DNA from: Prochlorococcus marinus XMU1410
GTDB lineage: Bacteria > Cyanobacteriota > Cyanobacteriia > PCC-6307 > Cyanobiaceae
Length of the DNA: 64,000 bases
Reading direction: 5' to 3'
Assembly: GCF_017696085.1 (NCBI RefSeq)
Contig: NZ_JAAORH010000003.1
Span: forward strand, 62,001-126,000
The notes under the pieces were generated by a model. The model worked only from the letters and a program-made list of their open reading frames with translations, did no database searches and was not told where the DNA came from. Below are positions 40,254 to 49,511 of the stretch, piece by piece (position 1 is the stretch's first letter; each line of letters begins with the position of its first letter). The translations under genes and the position numbers were made by a program.

Positions 40254-40445
40254 ATGAAATACTATGAATATATTTGTGTAAAAAATTTGTTTTTGAAAAA
40301 TCTAGATACCGCTTCAGGTGATTTATTAGATTTATATTTAAAAGATAAATTACTAAAAAAGGGGGATTTAATATCAATTAATAATTTATCAATTGACTGC
40401 ATAAATGATATTTATAATAATGCTATAAAAATTTGTATCTATTAA
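40254..40445 (+). CDS. Small hypothetical protein (63 aa)
   Basis: An open frame of 63 codons with a good purine-rich ribosome binding sequence (AAGAAGG) about 6 bases before the ATG, 27 bp after fcl on the same strand. The product is acidic/basic mixed with no membrane helix (MKYYEYICVKNLFLKN... ending ICIY). No family is recognised. Its reality rests on the ribosome binding site and coding-like composition only. Confidence 0.4.
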   Translation: MKYYEYICVKNLFLKNLDTASGDLLDLYLKDKLLKKGDLISINNLSIDCINDIYNNAIKICIY

Positions 40446-40578
40446 AATTTATCTTCCTAAATTTTTTCAATAAATAATCAATAATTAGCTTTAATCGTTC
40501 ATATAATTAGAGTTATATTTAGATCATAATTGATTTATTAAATTAACTTTTTATGTACAATTAAATAATATATATTTA

Positions 40579-41331
40579 TTAATTTAACTCTTCATTAAGA
40601 AGCTTAAAATAAATAAAACTCAAAATTAATACTGAAAATAAACTAAATATTAAACTACCATAAGAGTCATGAAAAAAATAGAATAATACATCTTTATTAT
40701 TTGTTTCTAAATTAATAAATATCGCTAAGAGAGCATTTCTAATAACGTTAGTTAATAGCGGAACAAAAAACATTAAAAAATAAACAATTTTTAAATTAAA
40801 AGGATTTCTTAATTTTAAGGTAAGTAAATAAATTATCACTGAACAAATAACAAAAAACATATTATCAGTCCCCCCACAACCAGTCGATATAATAAGTTCT
40901 GACCTATTAATAAATATTGATCTACCTTCTAAGATAGGATTTGTACCTAAACACAATAAAAAAACATAAGTCAAATATTTTGTCAAAAAAAGAAGTATCG
41001 GATTAAACAAGTAAAAGAATAATCTTCTAGAAGGCAAAAGAAAGGATAGAAAAATTATATTTCTAAACGAATTATTTTTTTTAACTTGTTTTCCTAATAG
41101 TGAAATTGAAGAAATTCCAAAAGGCAATAACAGATAATAATATTTATCCAGTGGGGTTATCAAATAGAAGGATCTAAATATACAAATTGCCAAAAGAAAG
41201 ATTCCGAAAACGAAACTTTTGCTTCTAAAACTTTGTATATTTAAATCTTTATCTTCAATATCAAAATATATTCCTACACTTAAAAGTCCACTTAACAATT
41301 GAATCTTTGGATCAGCTTGTATTTGAAACAA
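40579..41331 (-). CDS. Exosortase (cyanoexosortase-like)
   Basis: Membrane protein of 250 residues with about eight helices. The exosortase/archaeosortase catalytic residues are in the expected order and spacing: Cys152 in STGCGGTDNMFF, Arg198 in NVIRNALLA and His221 in FFHDSYGSLIF. These enzymes are proposed to cut and transfer proteins with PEP-CTERM-like tails. It is the last gene of a five-gene minus-strand run that includes an HpsJ-like protein and a protein with a PAPLP tail (42083). Assignment to the cyanobacterial A-type group is inferred from these partners. Confidence 0.85.
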   Translation of the reverse strand: MFQIQADPKIQLLSGLLSVGIYFDIEDKDLNIQSFRSKSFVFGIFLLAICIFRSFYLITPLDKYYYLLLPFGISSISLLGKQVKKNNSFRNIIFLSFLLPSRRLFFYLFNPILLFLTKYLTYVFLLCLGTNPILEGRSIFINRSELIISTGCGGTDNMFFVICSVIIYLLTLKLRNPFNLKIVYFLMFFVPLLTNVIRNALLAIFINLETNNKDVLFYFFHDSYGSLIFSLFSVLILSFIYFKLLNEELN

Positions 41332-41419
41332 TTTAAAAGTATTCCATAAAAGAAATAAATTAATAATTAATTTAATTATTGATTTATTTTTAAGGGTTAA
41401 ATAAATTTTAAATCTCCTA

Positions 41420-42061
41420 TTAAATATTAAATTTATGTAATTTATACAATCCGTAAGCCCATATAAGGCTCATTAAAAAGACTTTAATATTTACTTTTAG
41501 CAATAAGAACCTCAACATAGAAACATCCTTATTTAAGTTCTTTTCGTATATATTTCTTTTACTATTTAGTGTTTCTAATTTATTATCTTTAAAACTATCT
41601 TGCATATTATTTGTAATATCTTTATTTAATTTTTCTTTCTGAATTTTATATCTATTTTCAATATCTTGATATTTTAAAATATATCTTTGGTTGATCTGAT
41701 TATTTCCATTAAAAAAAGTATAAAATTGCAATATTGCAAGAAAAATAAATACAAACATTAAAATCTTTGATGATTTGTTTAGCAGATTAAGATTATTTTC
41801 AAAGTTTTCTTTAGATATATTATTTTTATTTTCCTCATCACTGATTATTGAATTTTCAAACTTCTTTAAGAATAATAAATTTGAGACTTTCAGAGAAACT
41901 AATCCTAATAATAATAATGATGCAGTATCGACAAACAACATGGAAACTTGAGTAAACCAAGCATTATTAGATAAATTTATAGGGATAATATTAAATAGAT
42001 TTACTATGAAGAAAGTAGCTATGAAAGTTCTTCCTATTAGGATTAAATATTTATTAAACAA
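41420..42061 (-). CDS. HpsJ-like, exosortase-associated membrane protein
   Basis: The 213-residue protein has two N-terminal membrane helices (about 8-26 and 36-60), a short acidic linker, a third helix (about 98-118), then a charged coiled-coil stretch (about 130-180) and a final hydrophobic segment (about 184-205). This layout, and the position beside an exosortase, match the HpsJ-like proteins that accompany cyanobacterial exosortases (HpsJ was named in hormogonium polysaccharide secretion). The call rests on architecture and context more than on clear motifs. Confidence 0.65.
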   Translation of the reverse strand: MFNKYLILIGRTFIATFFIVNLFNIIPINLSNNAWFTQVSMLFVDTASLLLLGLVSLKVSNLLFLKKFENSIISDEENKNNISKENFENNLNLLNKSSKILMFVFIFLAILQFYTFFNGNNQINQRYILKYQDIENRYKIQKEKLNKDITNNMQDSFKDNKLETLNSKRNIYEKNLNKDVSMLRFLLLKVNIKVFLMSLIWAYGLYKLHKFNI

Positions 42062-42082
42062 GATCTAATAAAAAATGTGAGA

Positions 42083-42709
42083 CTAAAGGTTATATTTTTT
42101 CTTATATTTGTTTTTTAATTTCTTTATCGAACCAAAAGAAGTAAGTAAACCTAAAAAAGGTAATGGGGCAGGACTATGGTAGGAAGTGGTATTCAACGTG
42201 AAATCGTCTACTCCATCAATATCAACCGAGAAATTAAGGCCTGTATTAGCAGTCATACAAAATGCATTATTTACACAGTCAACATCTGAACTAAAAGCTA
42301 AATCAGTCAACTCAGCTTTTAAGTTAGCAACATTAAAATTTACAGAACCATCATGATTAATCCTATATGTAGCGAATTGACCAGCACCACTACCAGGAGT
42401 GAAATCTGAATAACTAAGAGTACTTTCATTTCCACTTGAGTCAGTATAAGTAAAAGTAAGGTCTGTTATAAAACCTGTGTCAAAAGTCGTATTTCCTAGT
42501 CTTGGTGTTTGTGCATCAGCATCTGCATCGTCAAACGAAATTCTACCGGTTAGTGTACTTGTCTGACTATTATCATTATGAGTATAGTTTAGGTTATGTG
42601 TATATATAGTCGCAAAGGCTTTTTGGGATGAAAATAACCCAATTGCACCTATTGTAGCGACTATAAACTTTCTCAAAAATTTCTTATAAATGTATTTACC
42701 ATACATCAT
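42083..42709 (-). CDS. Secreted protein with PEP-CTERM-like (PAPLP) sorting tail
   Basis: The 208-residue protein has an N-terminal signal sequence (about 13-33, ending AFA), a Thr/Ser/Asp-rich beta-type body of about 140 residues with one Cys pair (DCVNNAFC), and a C-terminal tripartite tail: the motif SPAPLPFLGLL, a short hydrophobic stretch, and a basic end (KKLKNKYKKKYNL). This is the cyanobacterial variant of the PEP-CTERM signal. It is 21 bp upstream of the HpsJ-like gene, so it is very likely the substrate of the exosortase encoded in the same run. Confidence 0.85.
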   Translation of the reverse strand: MMYGKYIYKKFLRKFIVATIGAIGLFSSQKAFATIYTHNLNYTHNDNSQTSTLTGRISFDDADADAQTPRLGNTTFDTGFITDLTFTYTDSSGNESTLSYSDFTPGSGAGQFATYRINHDGSVNFNVANLKAELTDLAFSSDVDCVNNAFCMTANTGLNFSVDIDGVDDFTLNTTSYHSPAPLPFLGLLTSFGSIKKLKNKYKKKYNL

Positions 42710-42753
42710 TCTAAAATAAGAGACAACTAATTGCCTTTCTTTTGTGACAATGT

Positions 42754-43206
42754 TTATTGTGTCAAGGAAATCTTATTAAGTTGTTTTATTTCAACATTTG
42801 TTTGAAAATTCTGCTGCTTTACAAAATCATATGCCTGGATAGGGGTTAACCCTTTAAAAACTTGTAAATATGCAATGCTTATAAGAGGTGATCTTTCAGT
42901 AGCTGCATGGCAATGCATAAAAACGGGCCCTTTCTTAAGTAAATCATTTAGTAAAACAAGAGTATTACTAATCTCATGCGTTTCTGCAAGTCTTTTTGAA
43001 TTGTGATCAGGTAATGGTAAATTACGATAATGGAAATCTGATAAGTTATTTATATATTTTTCATGAGCAATTAACTTTAAGTCCTCCTTGTTTCTTAGAT
43101 CTAATATAGATTTAATACCTTCTTTTTTAAGAAGCCTTTTATTTTCATCAGATAAAATTGGAGTACCAATAGCTAACTTGTTTATTAATATCCAGTTAAA
43201 AACCAT
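42754..43206 (-). CDS. Cysteine-based protein phosphatase (DSP/PTP-like)
   Basis: The 150-residue protein has the C-X5-R active-site loop HCHAATERS with Cys99 and Arg105, and a possible general acid Asp67 in PLPDHNS. The first part (IGTPILSDENKRLLKKEGI, then ILDLRNKED) follows the dual-specificity phosphatase pattern. The usual Gly of HCXXGXXR is replaced by Ala, as in some cyanobacterial members. It lies 19 bp downstream of the Wzc-like tyrosine kinase, so it probably removes phosphate from that kinase's Tyr-rich tail. Confidence 0.8.
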   Translation of the reverse strand: MVFNWILINKLAIGTPILSDENKRLLKKEGIKSILDLRNKEDLKLIAHEKYINNLSDFHYRNLPLPDHNSKRLAETHEISNTLVLLNDLLKKGPVFMHCHAATERSPLISIAYLQVFKGLTPIQAYDFVKQQNFQTNVEIKQLNKISLTQ

Positions 43207-43225
43207 AGAAAACTAAAATTTCCAA

Positions 43226-45463
43226 TTAAAAATCAAGCCATTTTTTAAAATTATTAAGATATTTTGTGGCATTTTTGCTTATTTTTGTAAAATCGATTCG
43301 CTTATTATTAATTTCTTTTGATTGATCACTTGATTTTTTATCCTGATCAATATTTCCATAATAGTTATATAAATTCTTATTGTAGTAGTTATAAGAATAT
43401 TTTCCATAATAATATTCGGACTTTTTACTTCTATTAGAAACAATCCCTAAAGCATTATCAGAACTGCTCCTAAATAAATTAATAGTATTTACGATATCTT
43501 CTTTTGTAGATTTTTCTATCCCAACAACAAAAATAACTAAATTGCAAAATTCAGATATTAATCTTGCGTCAGCAAGGGCTCGAGATGGTGGAGCATCAAT
43601 AAAAACAAGATCATATCCTGCATCATCTAGTTCTTGATTTACAGATTTCATCTTATCTGATGAAAGTAAAAAAACAGGGTCTGGAGGTAATGTTCCAGCA
43701 GTTAATATATCCAGATTAGGATTTTTTGTTTTAACTACAATATTTTTTAGTTTTAATTCTGAATCAGTAATGAAGTTAGATAATCCTATTAAATTATCTA
43801 TCTTAAAGAATTTATTTACACTAGGCTTTCTCATATCCCCATCAATAATTAGGACCTTTTTACCTAAGTCAGCAAATGTTTTTGACAATAAGCACGAGAT
43901 CGTTGTTTTACCCTCACTCTGACTTGCACTTGTAATTACAAATTTGTTTGTTTCATTATTATCAGTAACATTTAAAAATCTTATAGAAGTGGATAAATTC
44001 CTAAAAGACTCTGAAGTTAAAAAATCATCTACATCTAGTCTAGACTTATTTTCAACATCGAATTCTTCGCCTAAATTTTGGATAAAAGGAATCGAACCAA
44101 TTAAAGGAACTTTTTTTGGTTCGATTATCTTTTTTATATCATCATCACTATGTAATACTTTATCTGTAATTTCCCTTAAATAAGCAATAATTGTTCCCGC
44201 AAAAATAGAAATTAAAATGTTTCTTAAAGTTTCATTTTTTACATTTGGGCTAATTGGAAATGGGAAAACATCTGGTTTCTCAATAATTCTCCAAGGTAAT
44301 GATTTTTGAGCTAACTGTAACCTAAAGTTTTCTTTTGCAGAGATTAAGCTAACAAGATTATTTTCTGCTAATTCTAAATCTGTAAGTAATTGCTGATATT
44401 CTCCAAGCAAATTGGGTTGTAATTTAAAGTCTTGATTTATATCTTCTAATTCTCTATTCTGCAAATTCAATTTTGCTTTGTTGGAACTTATAGCCAAATC
44501 AATACTTTCAAGCTGAATTCTCTTGATTTCAGGATCAATCCTATCTAATCTTTTTTGTAAATTTTTTATGATTTTTGAATCATTGTTATATCTGGTTTTT
44601 GAATCTGCCATGATACCTTTCAAGTCTATATATTCTCTAATTAATTCTTGTTCAGAACTAATAATGTTAATGCCAAGATCATTCAGAGCCTCAATAAAAC
44701 CATCTACTTTAAATTGATTTTTAGAAATATCTTGCTTAATAATATTTAGCCTTCTTAAATTAGATGTTAATTTTTGAATATTTGAATCAATTAAAATTTT
44801 CTTGCTTTCAATATTATTGGCGTATTGAAGAGGCTCAAGAATATTATTTTTTATTCTAAAATTTTTAATTTTTTTATTTATTTGTGATTTTCTTGCCTCT
44901 ATTAAAGGCACTTCAGAATCTAGAAATTCTATACCAGTTACTAATTGCAATTTTCTTTGATTACTCGCCGCCTGTAAATATCTAGTGCTTAATTTTTCCA
45001 TAGCGATAAGGTTTTGAATTTTATTTTTCCCCACCAAACTCACTTTTAAAATCCCTTTTGAAATGAATGGCTTTTGTCCATCAAGTGATATACTTATTCT
45101 GCTTTTTAAAGATTTGTGAGATATTCCTATTTCTTCAGCAACTGGATTAAGAACAAATTCACTTTTAAGATATTGAATTAAAGTTGGCAATTTATAGGTA
45201 AATTGATTTAAAGCCAGTCTTTCCTGAAAGCTATTTAATCTAGGTCTATTATCAATAGGATCCTCAATCAAGATAGAAAAACTTCCACGATATATTGGAT
45301 TATTAATATATGAATTTAATGTCTTGATAAAAAAAAAGGAAAATAAGACTGCAGATGAAAAAATAATAATCTTTCTTCTTCTCAGAAAAAAATTAATAAT
45401 TGCATCAAAATTTATAATATTTTTTTCATACTCAATTACTTCTTGTGTATCTAACATCTTCAA
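43226..45463 (-). CDS. Wzc-type polysaccharide co-polymerase / tyrosine autokinase
   Basis: The 745-residue protein has an N-terminal Wzz domain between two membrane helices (about 33-50 and 405-425) with a long coiled-coil periplasmic part. A cytoplasmic BY-kinase domain follows: Walker A SASQSEGKTT (near 515), Walker A' VLIIDGDMRKP (near 537) and Walker B LVFIDAPP (near 620). A Tyr-rich cluster (about 675-700; EYYYGKYSYNYYNKNLYNYY) is the autophosphorylation tail. Wzc controls chain length and export together with Wza. The gene is divergent from the Wza-like gene (116-bp gap). Confidence 0.95.
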   Translation of the reverse strand: MKMLDTQEVIEYEKNIINFDAIINFFLRRRKIIIFSSAVLFSFFFIKTLNSYINNPIYRGSFSILIEDPIDNRPRLNSFQERLALNQFTYKLPTLIQYLKSEFVLNPVAEEIGISHKSLKSRISISLDGQKPFISKGILKVSLVGKNKIQNLIAMEKLSTRYLQAASNQRKLQLVTGIEFLDSEVPLIEARKSQINKKIKNFRIKNNILEPLQYANNIESKKILIDSNIQKLTSNLRRLNIIKQDISKNQFKVDGFIEALNDLGINIISSEQELIREYIDLKGIMADSKTRYNNDSKIIKNLQKRLDRIDPEIKRIQLESIDLAISSNKAKLNLQNRELEDINQDFKLQPNLLGEYQQLLTDLELAENNLVSLISAKENFRLQLAQKSLPWRIIEKPDVFPFPISPNVKNETLRNILISIFAGTIIAYLREITDKVLHSDDDIKKIIEPKKVPLIGSIPFIQNLGEEFDVENKSRLDVDDFLTSESFRNLSTSIRFLNVTDNNETNKFVITSASQSEGKTTISCLLSKTFADLGKKVLIIDGDMRKPSVNKFFKIDNLIGLSNFITDSELKLKNIVVKTKNPNLDILTAGTLPPDPVFLLSSDKMKSVNQELDDAGYDLVFIDAPPSRALADARLISEFCNLVIFVVGIEKSTKEDIVNTINLFRSSSDNALGIVSNRSKKSEYYYGKYSYNYYNKNLYNYYGNIDQDKKSSDQSKEINNKRIDFTKISKNATKYLNNFKKWLDF

Positions 45464-45534
45464 CTGAGTTTTTCTAATAAACTAAATTTTTATCATACAA
45501 TATTATTACACCATAAGTTTTTGATTTCTTTATA

Positions 45535-45540
45535 TATAAT
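45535..45540 (+). promoter_or_regulatory. Candidate -10 box for the Wza-like gene
   Basis: A TATAAT consensus hexamer lies 40 bp upstream of the Wza ATG in the gap between divergent wzc and wza genes. No -35 element at proper spacing is visible. Confidence 0.35.
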
Positions 45541-45579
45541 AAGATATGTGATTAAATAAAAAGAAAAATATTTAATAAA

Positions 45580-46659
45580 ATGATTAATCTTAAAGCTAAA
45601 TATATCATCATAACAATACTTATTTCACTTGCAAATTTGAATATTACGCCAGCTCTATCAAATAACAATAAATTAATGAGTAGTGATAATAATGTTAAAG
45701 ATAAAAACGATTCAAATAAAATTAAGATTAAAAGCCTACAAGAAGATTTTTACATATTAGGAGAAGGAGATGGACTTTTATTAAAGGTTATAGGAGCTCC
45801 TGAACTTGACGGAAGCATCTATATTTTAAATGATGGCAGTGTTTCACTTCCTCTTGTAGGGACAACAAAACTTAGTGGTTTTACTATTAAAGATGCTGCC
45901 AAACATATTGAAACCTTACTTTCTAGAGAATTAATTAATGCGCAAGTTGAATTAAGTTTAACTTTCTCAAGGCCAATAATGGTTTCGATTATAGGAGAAG
46001 TAAAAAGACCAGGAGTTTATAAATTAGATAGCAAAAAAAATGATTTACCGACTTTAATTAATGCAATAGAGAGCGCAGGTGGCTTATCAAAAAAAGCTGA
46101 CTTATCTGACATAACACTTAAGAGAAGATTAGCTGGAAAAAATTTCAAATACAAGCAAACCAACTTAAATCTTAGAGATCTTATTTTAAAAGGTGACTTC
46201 CAACAAAACCCTTATTTATTTGATGGTGATATTTTAAAAATAAATAAAACAATTAATCCAGATAAAGAAATATTATCAATTGCTTCAACCACCCTTTCTC
46301 CGAAAACTATAGTTGTAAATTTCATAGGGGAAGTAAACAGACCGGGTTCGTTGGAATTAAGAACTAACAGTACTCTAGTGGATGGAATTCTTGCTGCAGG
46401 AGGAACTAAAGATTTGAGATCAAATTATAGATATGTAGAAATTTTAAGAATGAATAAAAATGGGTCTGGATTTAGGAAAAGATACAAAATTAATTTAGCA
46501 AATAATTATTCAGAAAAAAATAATCCTATTCTTAATGACGGTGATTCTGTTTGGATAAGAAAAAATAATTTTGCGAAGGCTTCTGATGCCCTTGGTTACG
46601 TTGCTAATCCAATAAAAGATTTGGTAAGCATTTGGACTTTATTTAAACTAGTAGATTAA
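45580..46659 (+). CDS. Wza-type outer-membrane polysaccharide export protein
   Basis: The 359-residue protein has a signal sequence (about 6-28), then the polysaccharide-export domain (YILGEGDGLLLKVIGAPELD... to about 135), then two SLBB-type segments, each starting with a conserved VxxxGEVxRPG word (IIGEVKRPGVYKLD and NFIGEVNRPGSLELR). It forms the outer-membrane channel for capsule or lipopolysaccharide-like chains and works with the Wzc-like kinase that is encoded divergently. No lipobox Cys is obvious, so lipid anchoring as in E. coli Wza is not supported. Confidence 0.93.
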   Translation: MINLKAKYIIITILISLANLNITPALSNNNKLMSSDNNVKDKNDSNKIKIKSLQEDFYILGEGDGLLLKVIGAPELDGSIYILNDGSVSLPLVGTTKLSGFTIKDAAKHIETLLSRELINAQVELSLTFSRPIMVSIIGEVKRPGVYKLDSKKNDLPTLINAIESAGGLSKKADLSDITLKRRLAGKNFKYKQTNLNLRDLILKGDFQQNPYLFDGDILKINKTINPDKEILSIASTTLSPKTIVVNFIGEVNRPGSLELRTNSTLVDGILAAGGTKDLRSNYRYVEILRMNKNGSGFRKRYKINLANNYSEKNNPILNDGDSVWIRKNNFAKASDALGYVANPIKDLVSIWTLFKLVD

Positions 46660-46814
46660 ATTAATTTTTATAGATCACTCGGTTAATATTCTTAAAAAAT
46701 GCAACTTTATTATTTAATAGAAGATAAGAATTTTTAATAAAAAATAAATTATAATATATAATATTATTGTTTAATAATTTACAAATAGATTAATTAATTT
46801 AGCTAAATTTACAA

Positions 46815-47990
46815 GTGACAAAAAATAGGCTCAATATACTATTTATTGTAGAGAAAATAGGTCCATATCATAATGCTAGATTTAACTTTTTAAATAGTAT
46901 TAAAGATTTTAAAATTTCAGTTTTAGAAACTGATTCATCATCAAAAGTCTATTTATGGAATGAAAAAATAATCTCAGACTATAAAGTATATCGTCTTAAA
47001 AAGAACTGCAGAGGATTAAAACAAGTATTACAACTCAGTCATCAAATCAACCAAATATTTTTTGCTACAAAGCCTAATGCCATCTTCTTAACTGGTTGGT
47101 ACAAAAAAATACATTATTTAATAATTAATAAGTCCTACTCAAAAAAGATTCCTTTAATTTTGCTAAGTGATAGTAGATATAAAGACCATAAAAGATTTTT
47201 TCTAAAAGAATTTATAAAAAAAATTTTGCTAAAAAATTTTAGTAGTGCCATTGTAGCAGGTGTAGAAAGTAGTAATTATTTAAAACTACTTAAATTCAAA
47301 GCAAGAAATATCTTTCAGCCATATGATGTTGTGGATAATGATTATTTTTTTGAATACAATTCGAAAGAGAAATTTTTTCACTCTAATTATTTCTTATGTA
47401 TTGCAAGATTTGTCAAGAAAAAAAATCATACAAAACTCCTTGATGGATTCGAAATTTATAAGCAAAGAGGGGGGAATTTAAACCTTTTAATTATTGGCGC
47501 TGGGCCTGAAGAAAAAATAATTAAAGAAATTAAAAATAGATCAAAATATTCAAATTCAATTTTTATTAAATCATGGCAAAACATAGATAGATTGGCTAAC
47601 TATTACAAAGGTGCTCTATCTACTGTGCTAGCGAGTACTAATGATCAATGGGGATTAGTAGTAAATGAATCAATGGCATCTGGTACTCCTGCAATTGTTA
47701 GTAAAAATTGTGGGTGCTATTCGGATTTAATAGATGAAGGTATAACAGGTTGGGGATTTGATCCGAACAATCCAGAGGAACTTGCAAATATTTTATTAAG
47801 AGTTGAAAAAATAGAAAAAAATGAATTAAAAACTATTAAAAAAAATATTAAACTAAAAATGAACAAATATAACTTAGAAAATTTCTCTGAAGCCATAAAA
47901 GATTCCATATCAAATTCATTAGTTAATAGAAGATTTTCATTATTTTCAGCTATTCTATCGATAATTTTATTTCTTTTAAAAAATGAATGA
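46815..47990 (+). CDS. Glycosyltransferase family 4
   Basis: GT-B enzyme of 391 residues starting at GTG. The opening IEKIGPYHNARFN word is seen in GT4 capsule enzymes; the donor half has FLCIARFVKKKNHTKLLDG and NDQWGLVVNESMASGTP (E region) followed by the glycine-rich VSKNCG. A C-terminal hydrophobic stretch (about 375-390) may bind the membrane. It follows wza on the same strand after 155 bp with no gene in between. Sugar specificity is unknown. Confidence 0.87.
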   Translation: MTKNRLNILFIVEKIGPYHNARFNFLNSIKDFKISVLETDSSSKVYLWNEKIISDYKVYRLKKNCRGLKQVLQLSHQINQIFFATKPNAIFLTGWYKKIHYLIINKSYSKKIPLILLSDSRYKDHKRFFLKEFIKKILLKNFSSAIVAGVESSNYLKLLKFKARNIFQPYDVVDNDYFFEYNSKEKFFHSNYFLCIARFVKKKNHTKLLDGFEIYKQRGGNLNLLIIGAGPEEKIIKEIKNRSKYSNSIFIKSWQNIDRLANYYKGALSTVLASTNDQWGLVVNESMASGTPAIVSKNCGCYSDLIDEGITGWGFDPNNPEELANILLRVEKIEKNELKTIKKNIKLKMNKYNLENFSEAIKDSISNSLVNRRFSLFSAILSIILFLLKNE

Positions 47991-48173
47991 AGTACAGTTT
48001 TAAATAAAGACTATAATATAAGCTAATTTTGTAATTAAGAATTTTACTTTATTAAAAAATTTCAATTTTCTTAAATTAGTTTCTAAATTCCAATTCAATT
48101 AGTAAATTAATAATAGAAAATAAATTTAAATGTTTTAAATTATTCTTTTAAATAATTGAAATTAAAGTTTTAG

Positions 48174-49511
48174 ATGAATAATATTTATTTTTCAAATACA
48201 GAAATAATTCTATTAGTATCATTAACAGTATTAATTTTATTACCTTTAAGATTAATTAATCCTCAATTTAAATTATCTTTTGTAAATCCACTTTTAATTT
48301 ATAGTTTAATAATTTCATATTATTGTTTAATTTCACCAATTTATAGGATATTTACTAATCAAACAACAACTAGAACGGTAGATTTTAGAGAATTTCTAAT
48401 TTATGGTTGGTTTGGTACTTTGTTATCTCTAACTTTTTTATATATAGGATATTTTTTTTGTAAACAAAGAGATTATCAAAAGAGGAGGATTTCATACATT
48501 AAGACAGACCAAATTTGGAAAATAGGATTTCTAATTAATGTTTTTGGGATTCTAATGTTTTTAATATATAGCGGTTTTGATCTTGGATTTTTTAATCCTT
48601 TTGATAACTCAAAAGCAGTTTTACTAGAATTTCTCAATTATGATGGACCTTTGGAAAGTTACTTACTCGGTGGACAAGACTTATTAATACCAGGAAACTT
48701 ATTGATGTTAACTTCTTTCATAAAAGACAGGAAAAGAAAACTTCTTACTCTATCTACTTTGCTAATTACTTTAGGGTTATTTCTTAATCAGGGATTTAGA
48801 TTTAGATTATTTATTTTTACATTTTCAATTTTCTTTTTTATTTTCATTTCAAATAAGTTTAAGAAAAGTTTTAATAAATTATTTATTTTTATTGGTTTTA
48901 TTGGTTTTATTTTATTTAATTCTTTTTTTGAATTAATTCGTACTTATAATGGCTTTAATTTTTCAAATCTTTCCAACTTTAGATCATCTGAATTAATATC
49001 AGCTTTACTTGCCCCTGCTGAGACAGATGTATTTTTTACTACTTCAGGGCTTATATCAAGCACTCCAGAAAAGATTCCATTTGTTTACCAATACCCACTA
49101 ATTAAGGCCATTTTACATCCACTTCCATCAGCATGGGTAGAAAAAGGTTCTGATCACATTAACGATGCCCTAATAATGTTTTTTGGAGGAAATCATAATC
49201 TAGCAAAGGGGGCCGTTGTTTTAAACATTGGTGAATACTATTTAATGTTTGGTTGGTTAGGAATAATAATAGGAAGTTTTATTTTAGGGTTTATTTTGAA
49301 AAAACTTTGGATATGGGTTTTAATACATTATGATGAGCCTCTCTCAATTCCACTTTATTTAATTCATTTTAGTTTTATTTTCATAATTATTTCTAGAGGT
49401 TACATTCCACAACAACTTAACATTTATGCATTTTCAATTTTACCAGTTACATTAACTTACATATTTTATAGTAGAAAATTCAAGAAAAAAATTATTCGAA
49501 AAATAACATGA
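48174..49511 (+). CDS. O-antigen / oligosaccharide repeat-unit polymerase (Wzy-like)
   Basis: The 445-residue protein has about twelve membrane helices with a larger periplasmic loop (about 255-345) containing RTYNGFNFSNLSNFRSSELI and HPLPSAWVEKGSDHINDA, then NIGEYYLMFGWLGIIIG. The overall pattern is that of Wzy-type polymerases, which join undecaprenyl-linked repeat units. It overlaps the next glycosyltransferase gene by 4 bp (ATGA). Sequence conservation in this family is low, so the call relies on topology and context between Wza and GT genes. Confidence 0.78.
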   Translation: MNNIYFSNTEIILLVSLTVLILLPLRLINPQFKLSFVNPLLIYSLIISYYCLISPIYRIFTNQTTTRTVDFREFLIYGWFGTLLSLTFLYIGYFFCKQRDYQKRRISYIKTDQIWKIGFLINVFGILMFLIYSGFDLGFFNPFDNSKAVLLEFLNYDGPLESYLLGGQDLLIPGNLLMLTSFIKDRKRKLLTLSTLLITLGLFLNQGFRFRLFIFTFSIFFFIFISNKFKKSFNKLFIFIGFIGFILFNSFFELIRTYNGFNFSNLSNFRSSELISALLAPAETDVFFTTSGLISSTPEKIPFVYQYPLIKAILHPLPSAWVEKGSDHINDALIMFFGGNHNLAKGAVVLNIGEYYLMFGWLGIIIGSFILGFILKKLWIWVLIHYDEPLSIPLYLIHFSFIFIIISRGYIPQQLNIYAFSILPVTLTYIFYSRKFKKKIIRKIT

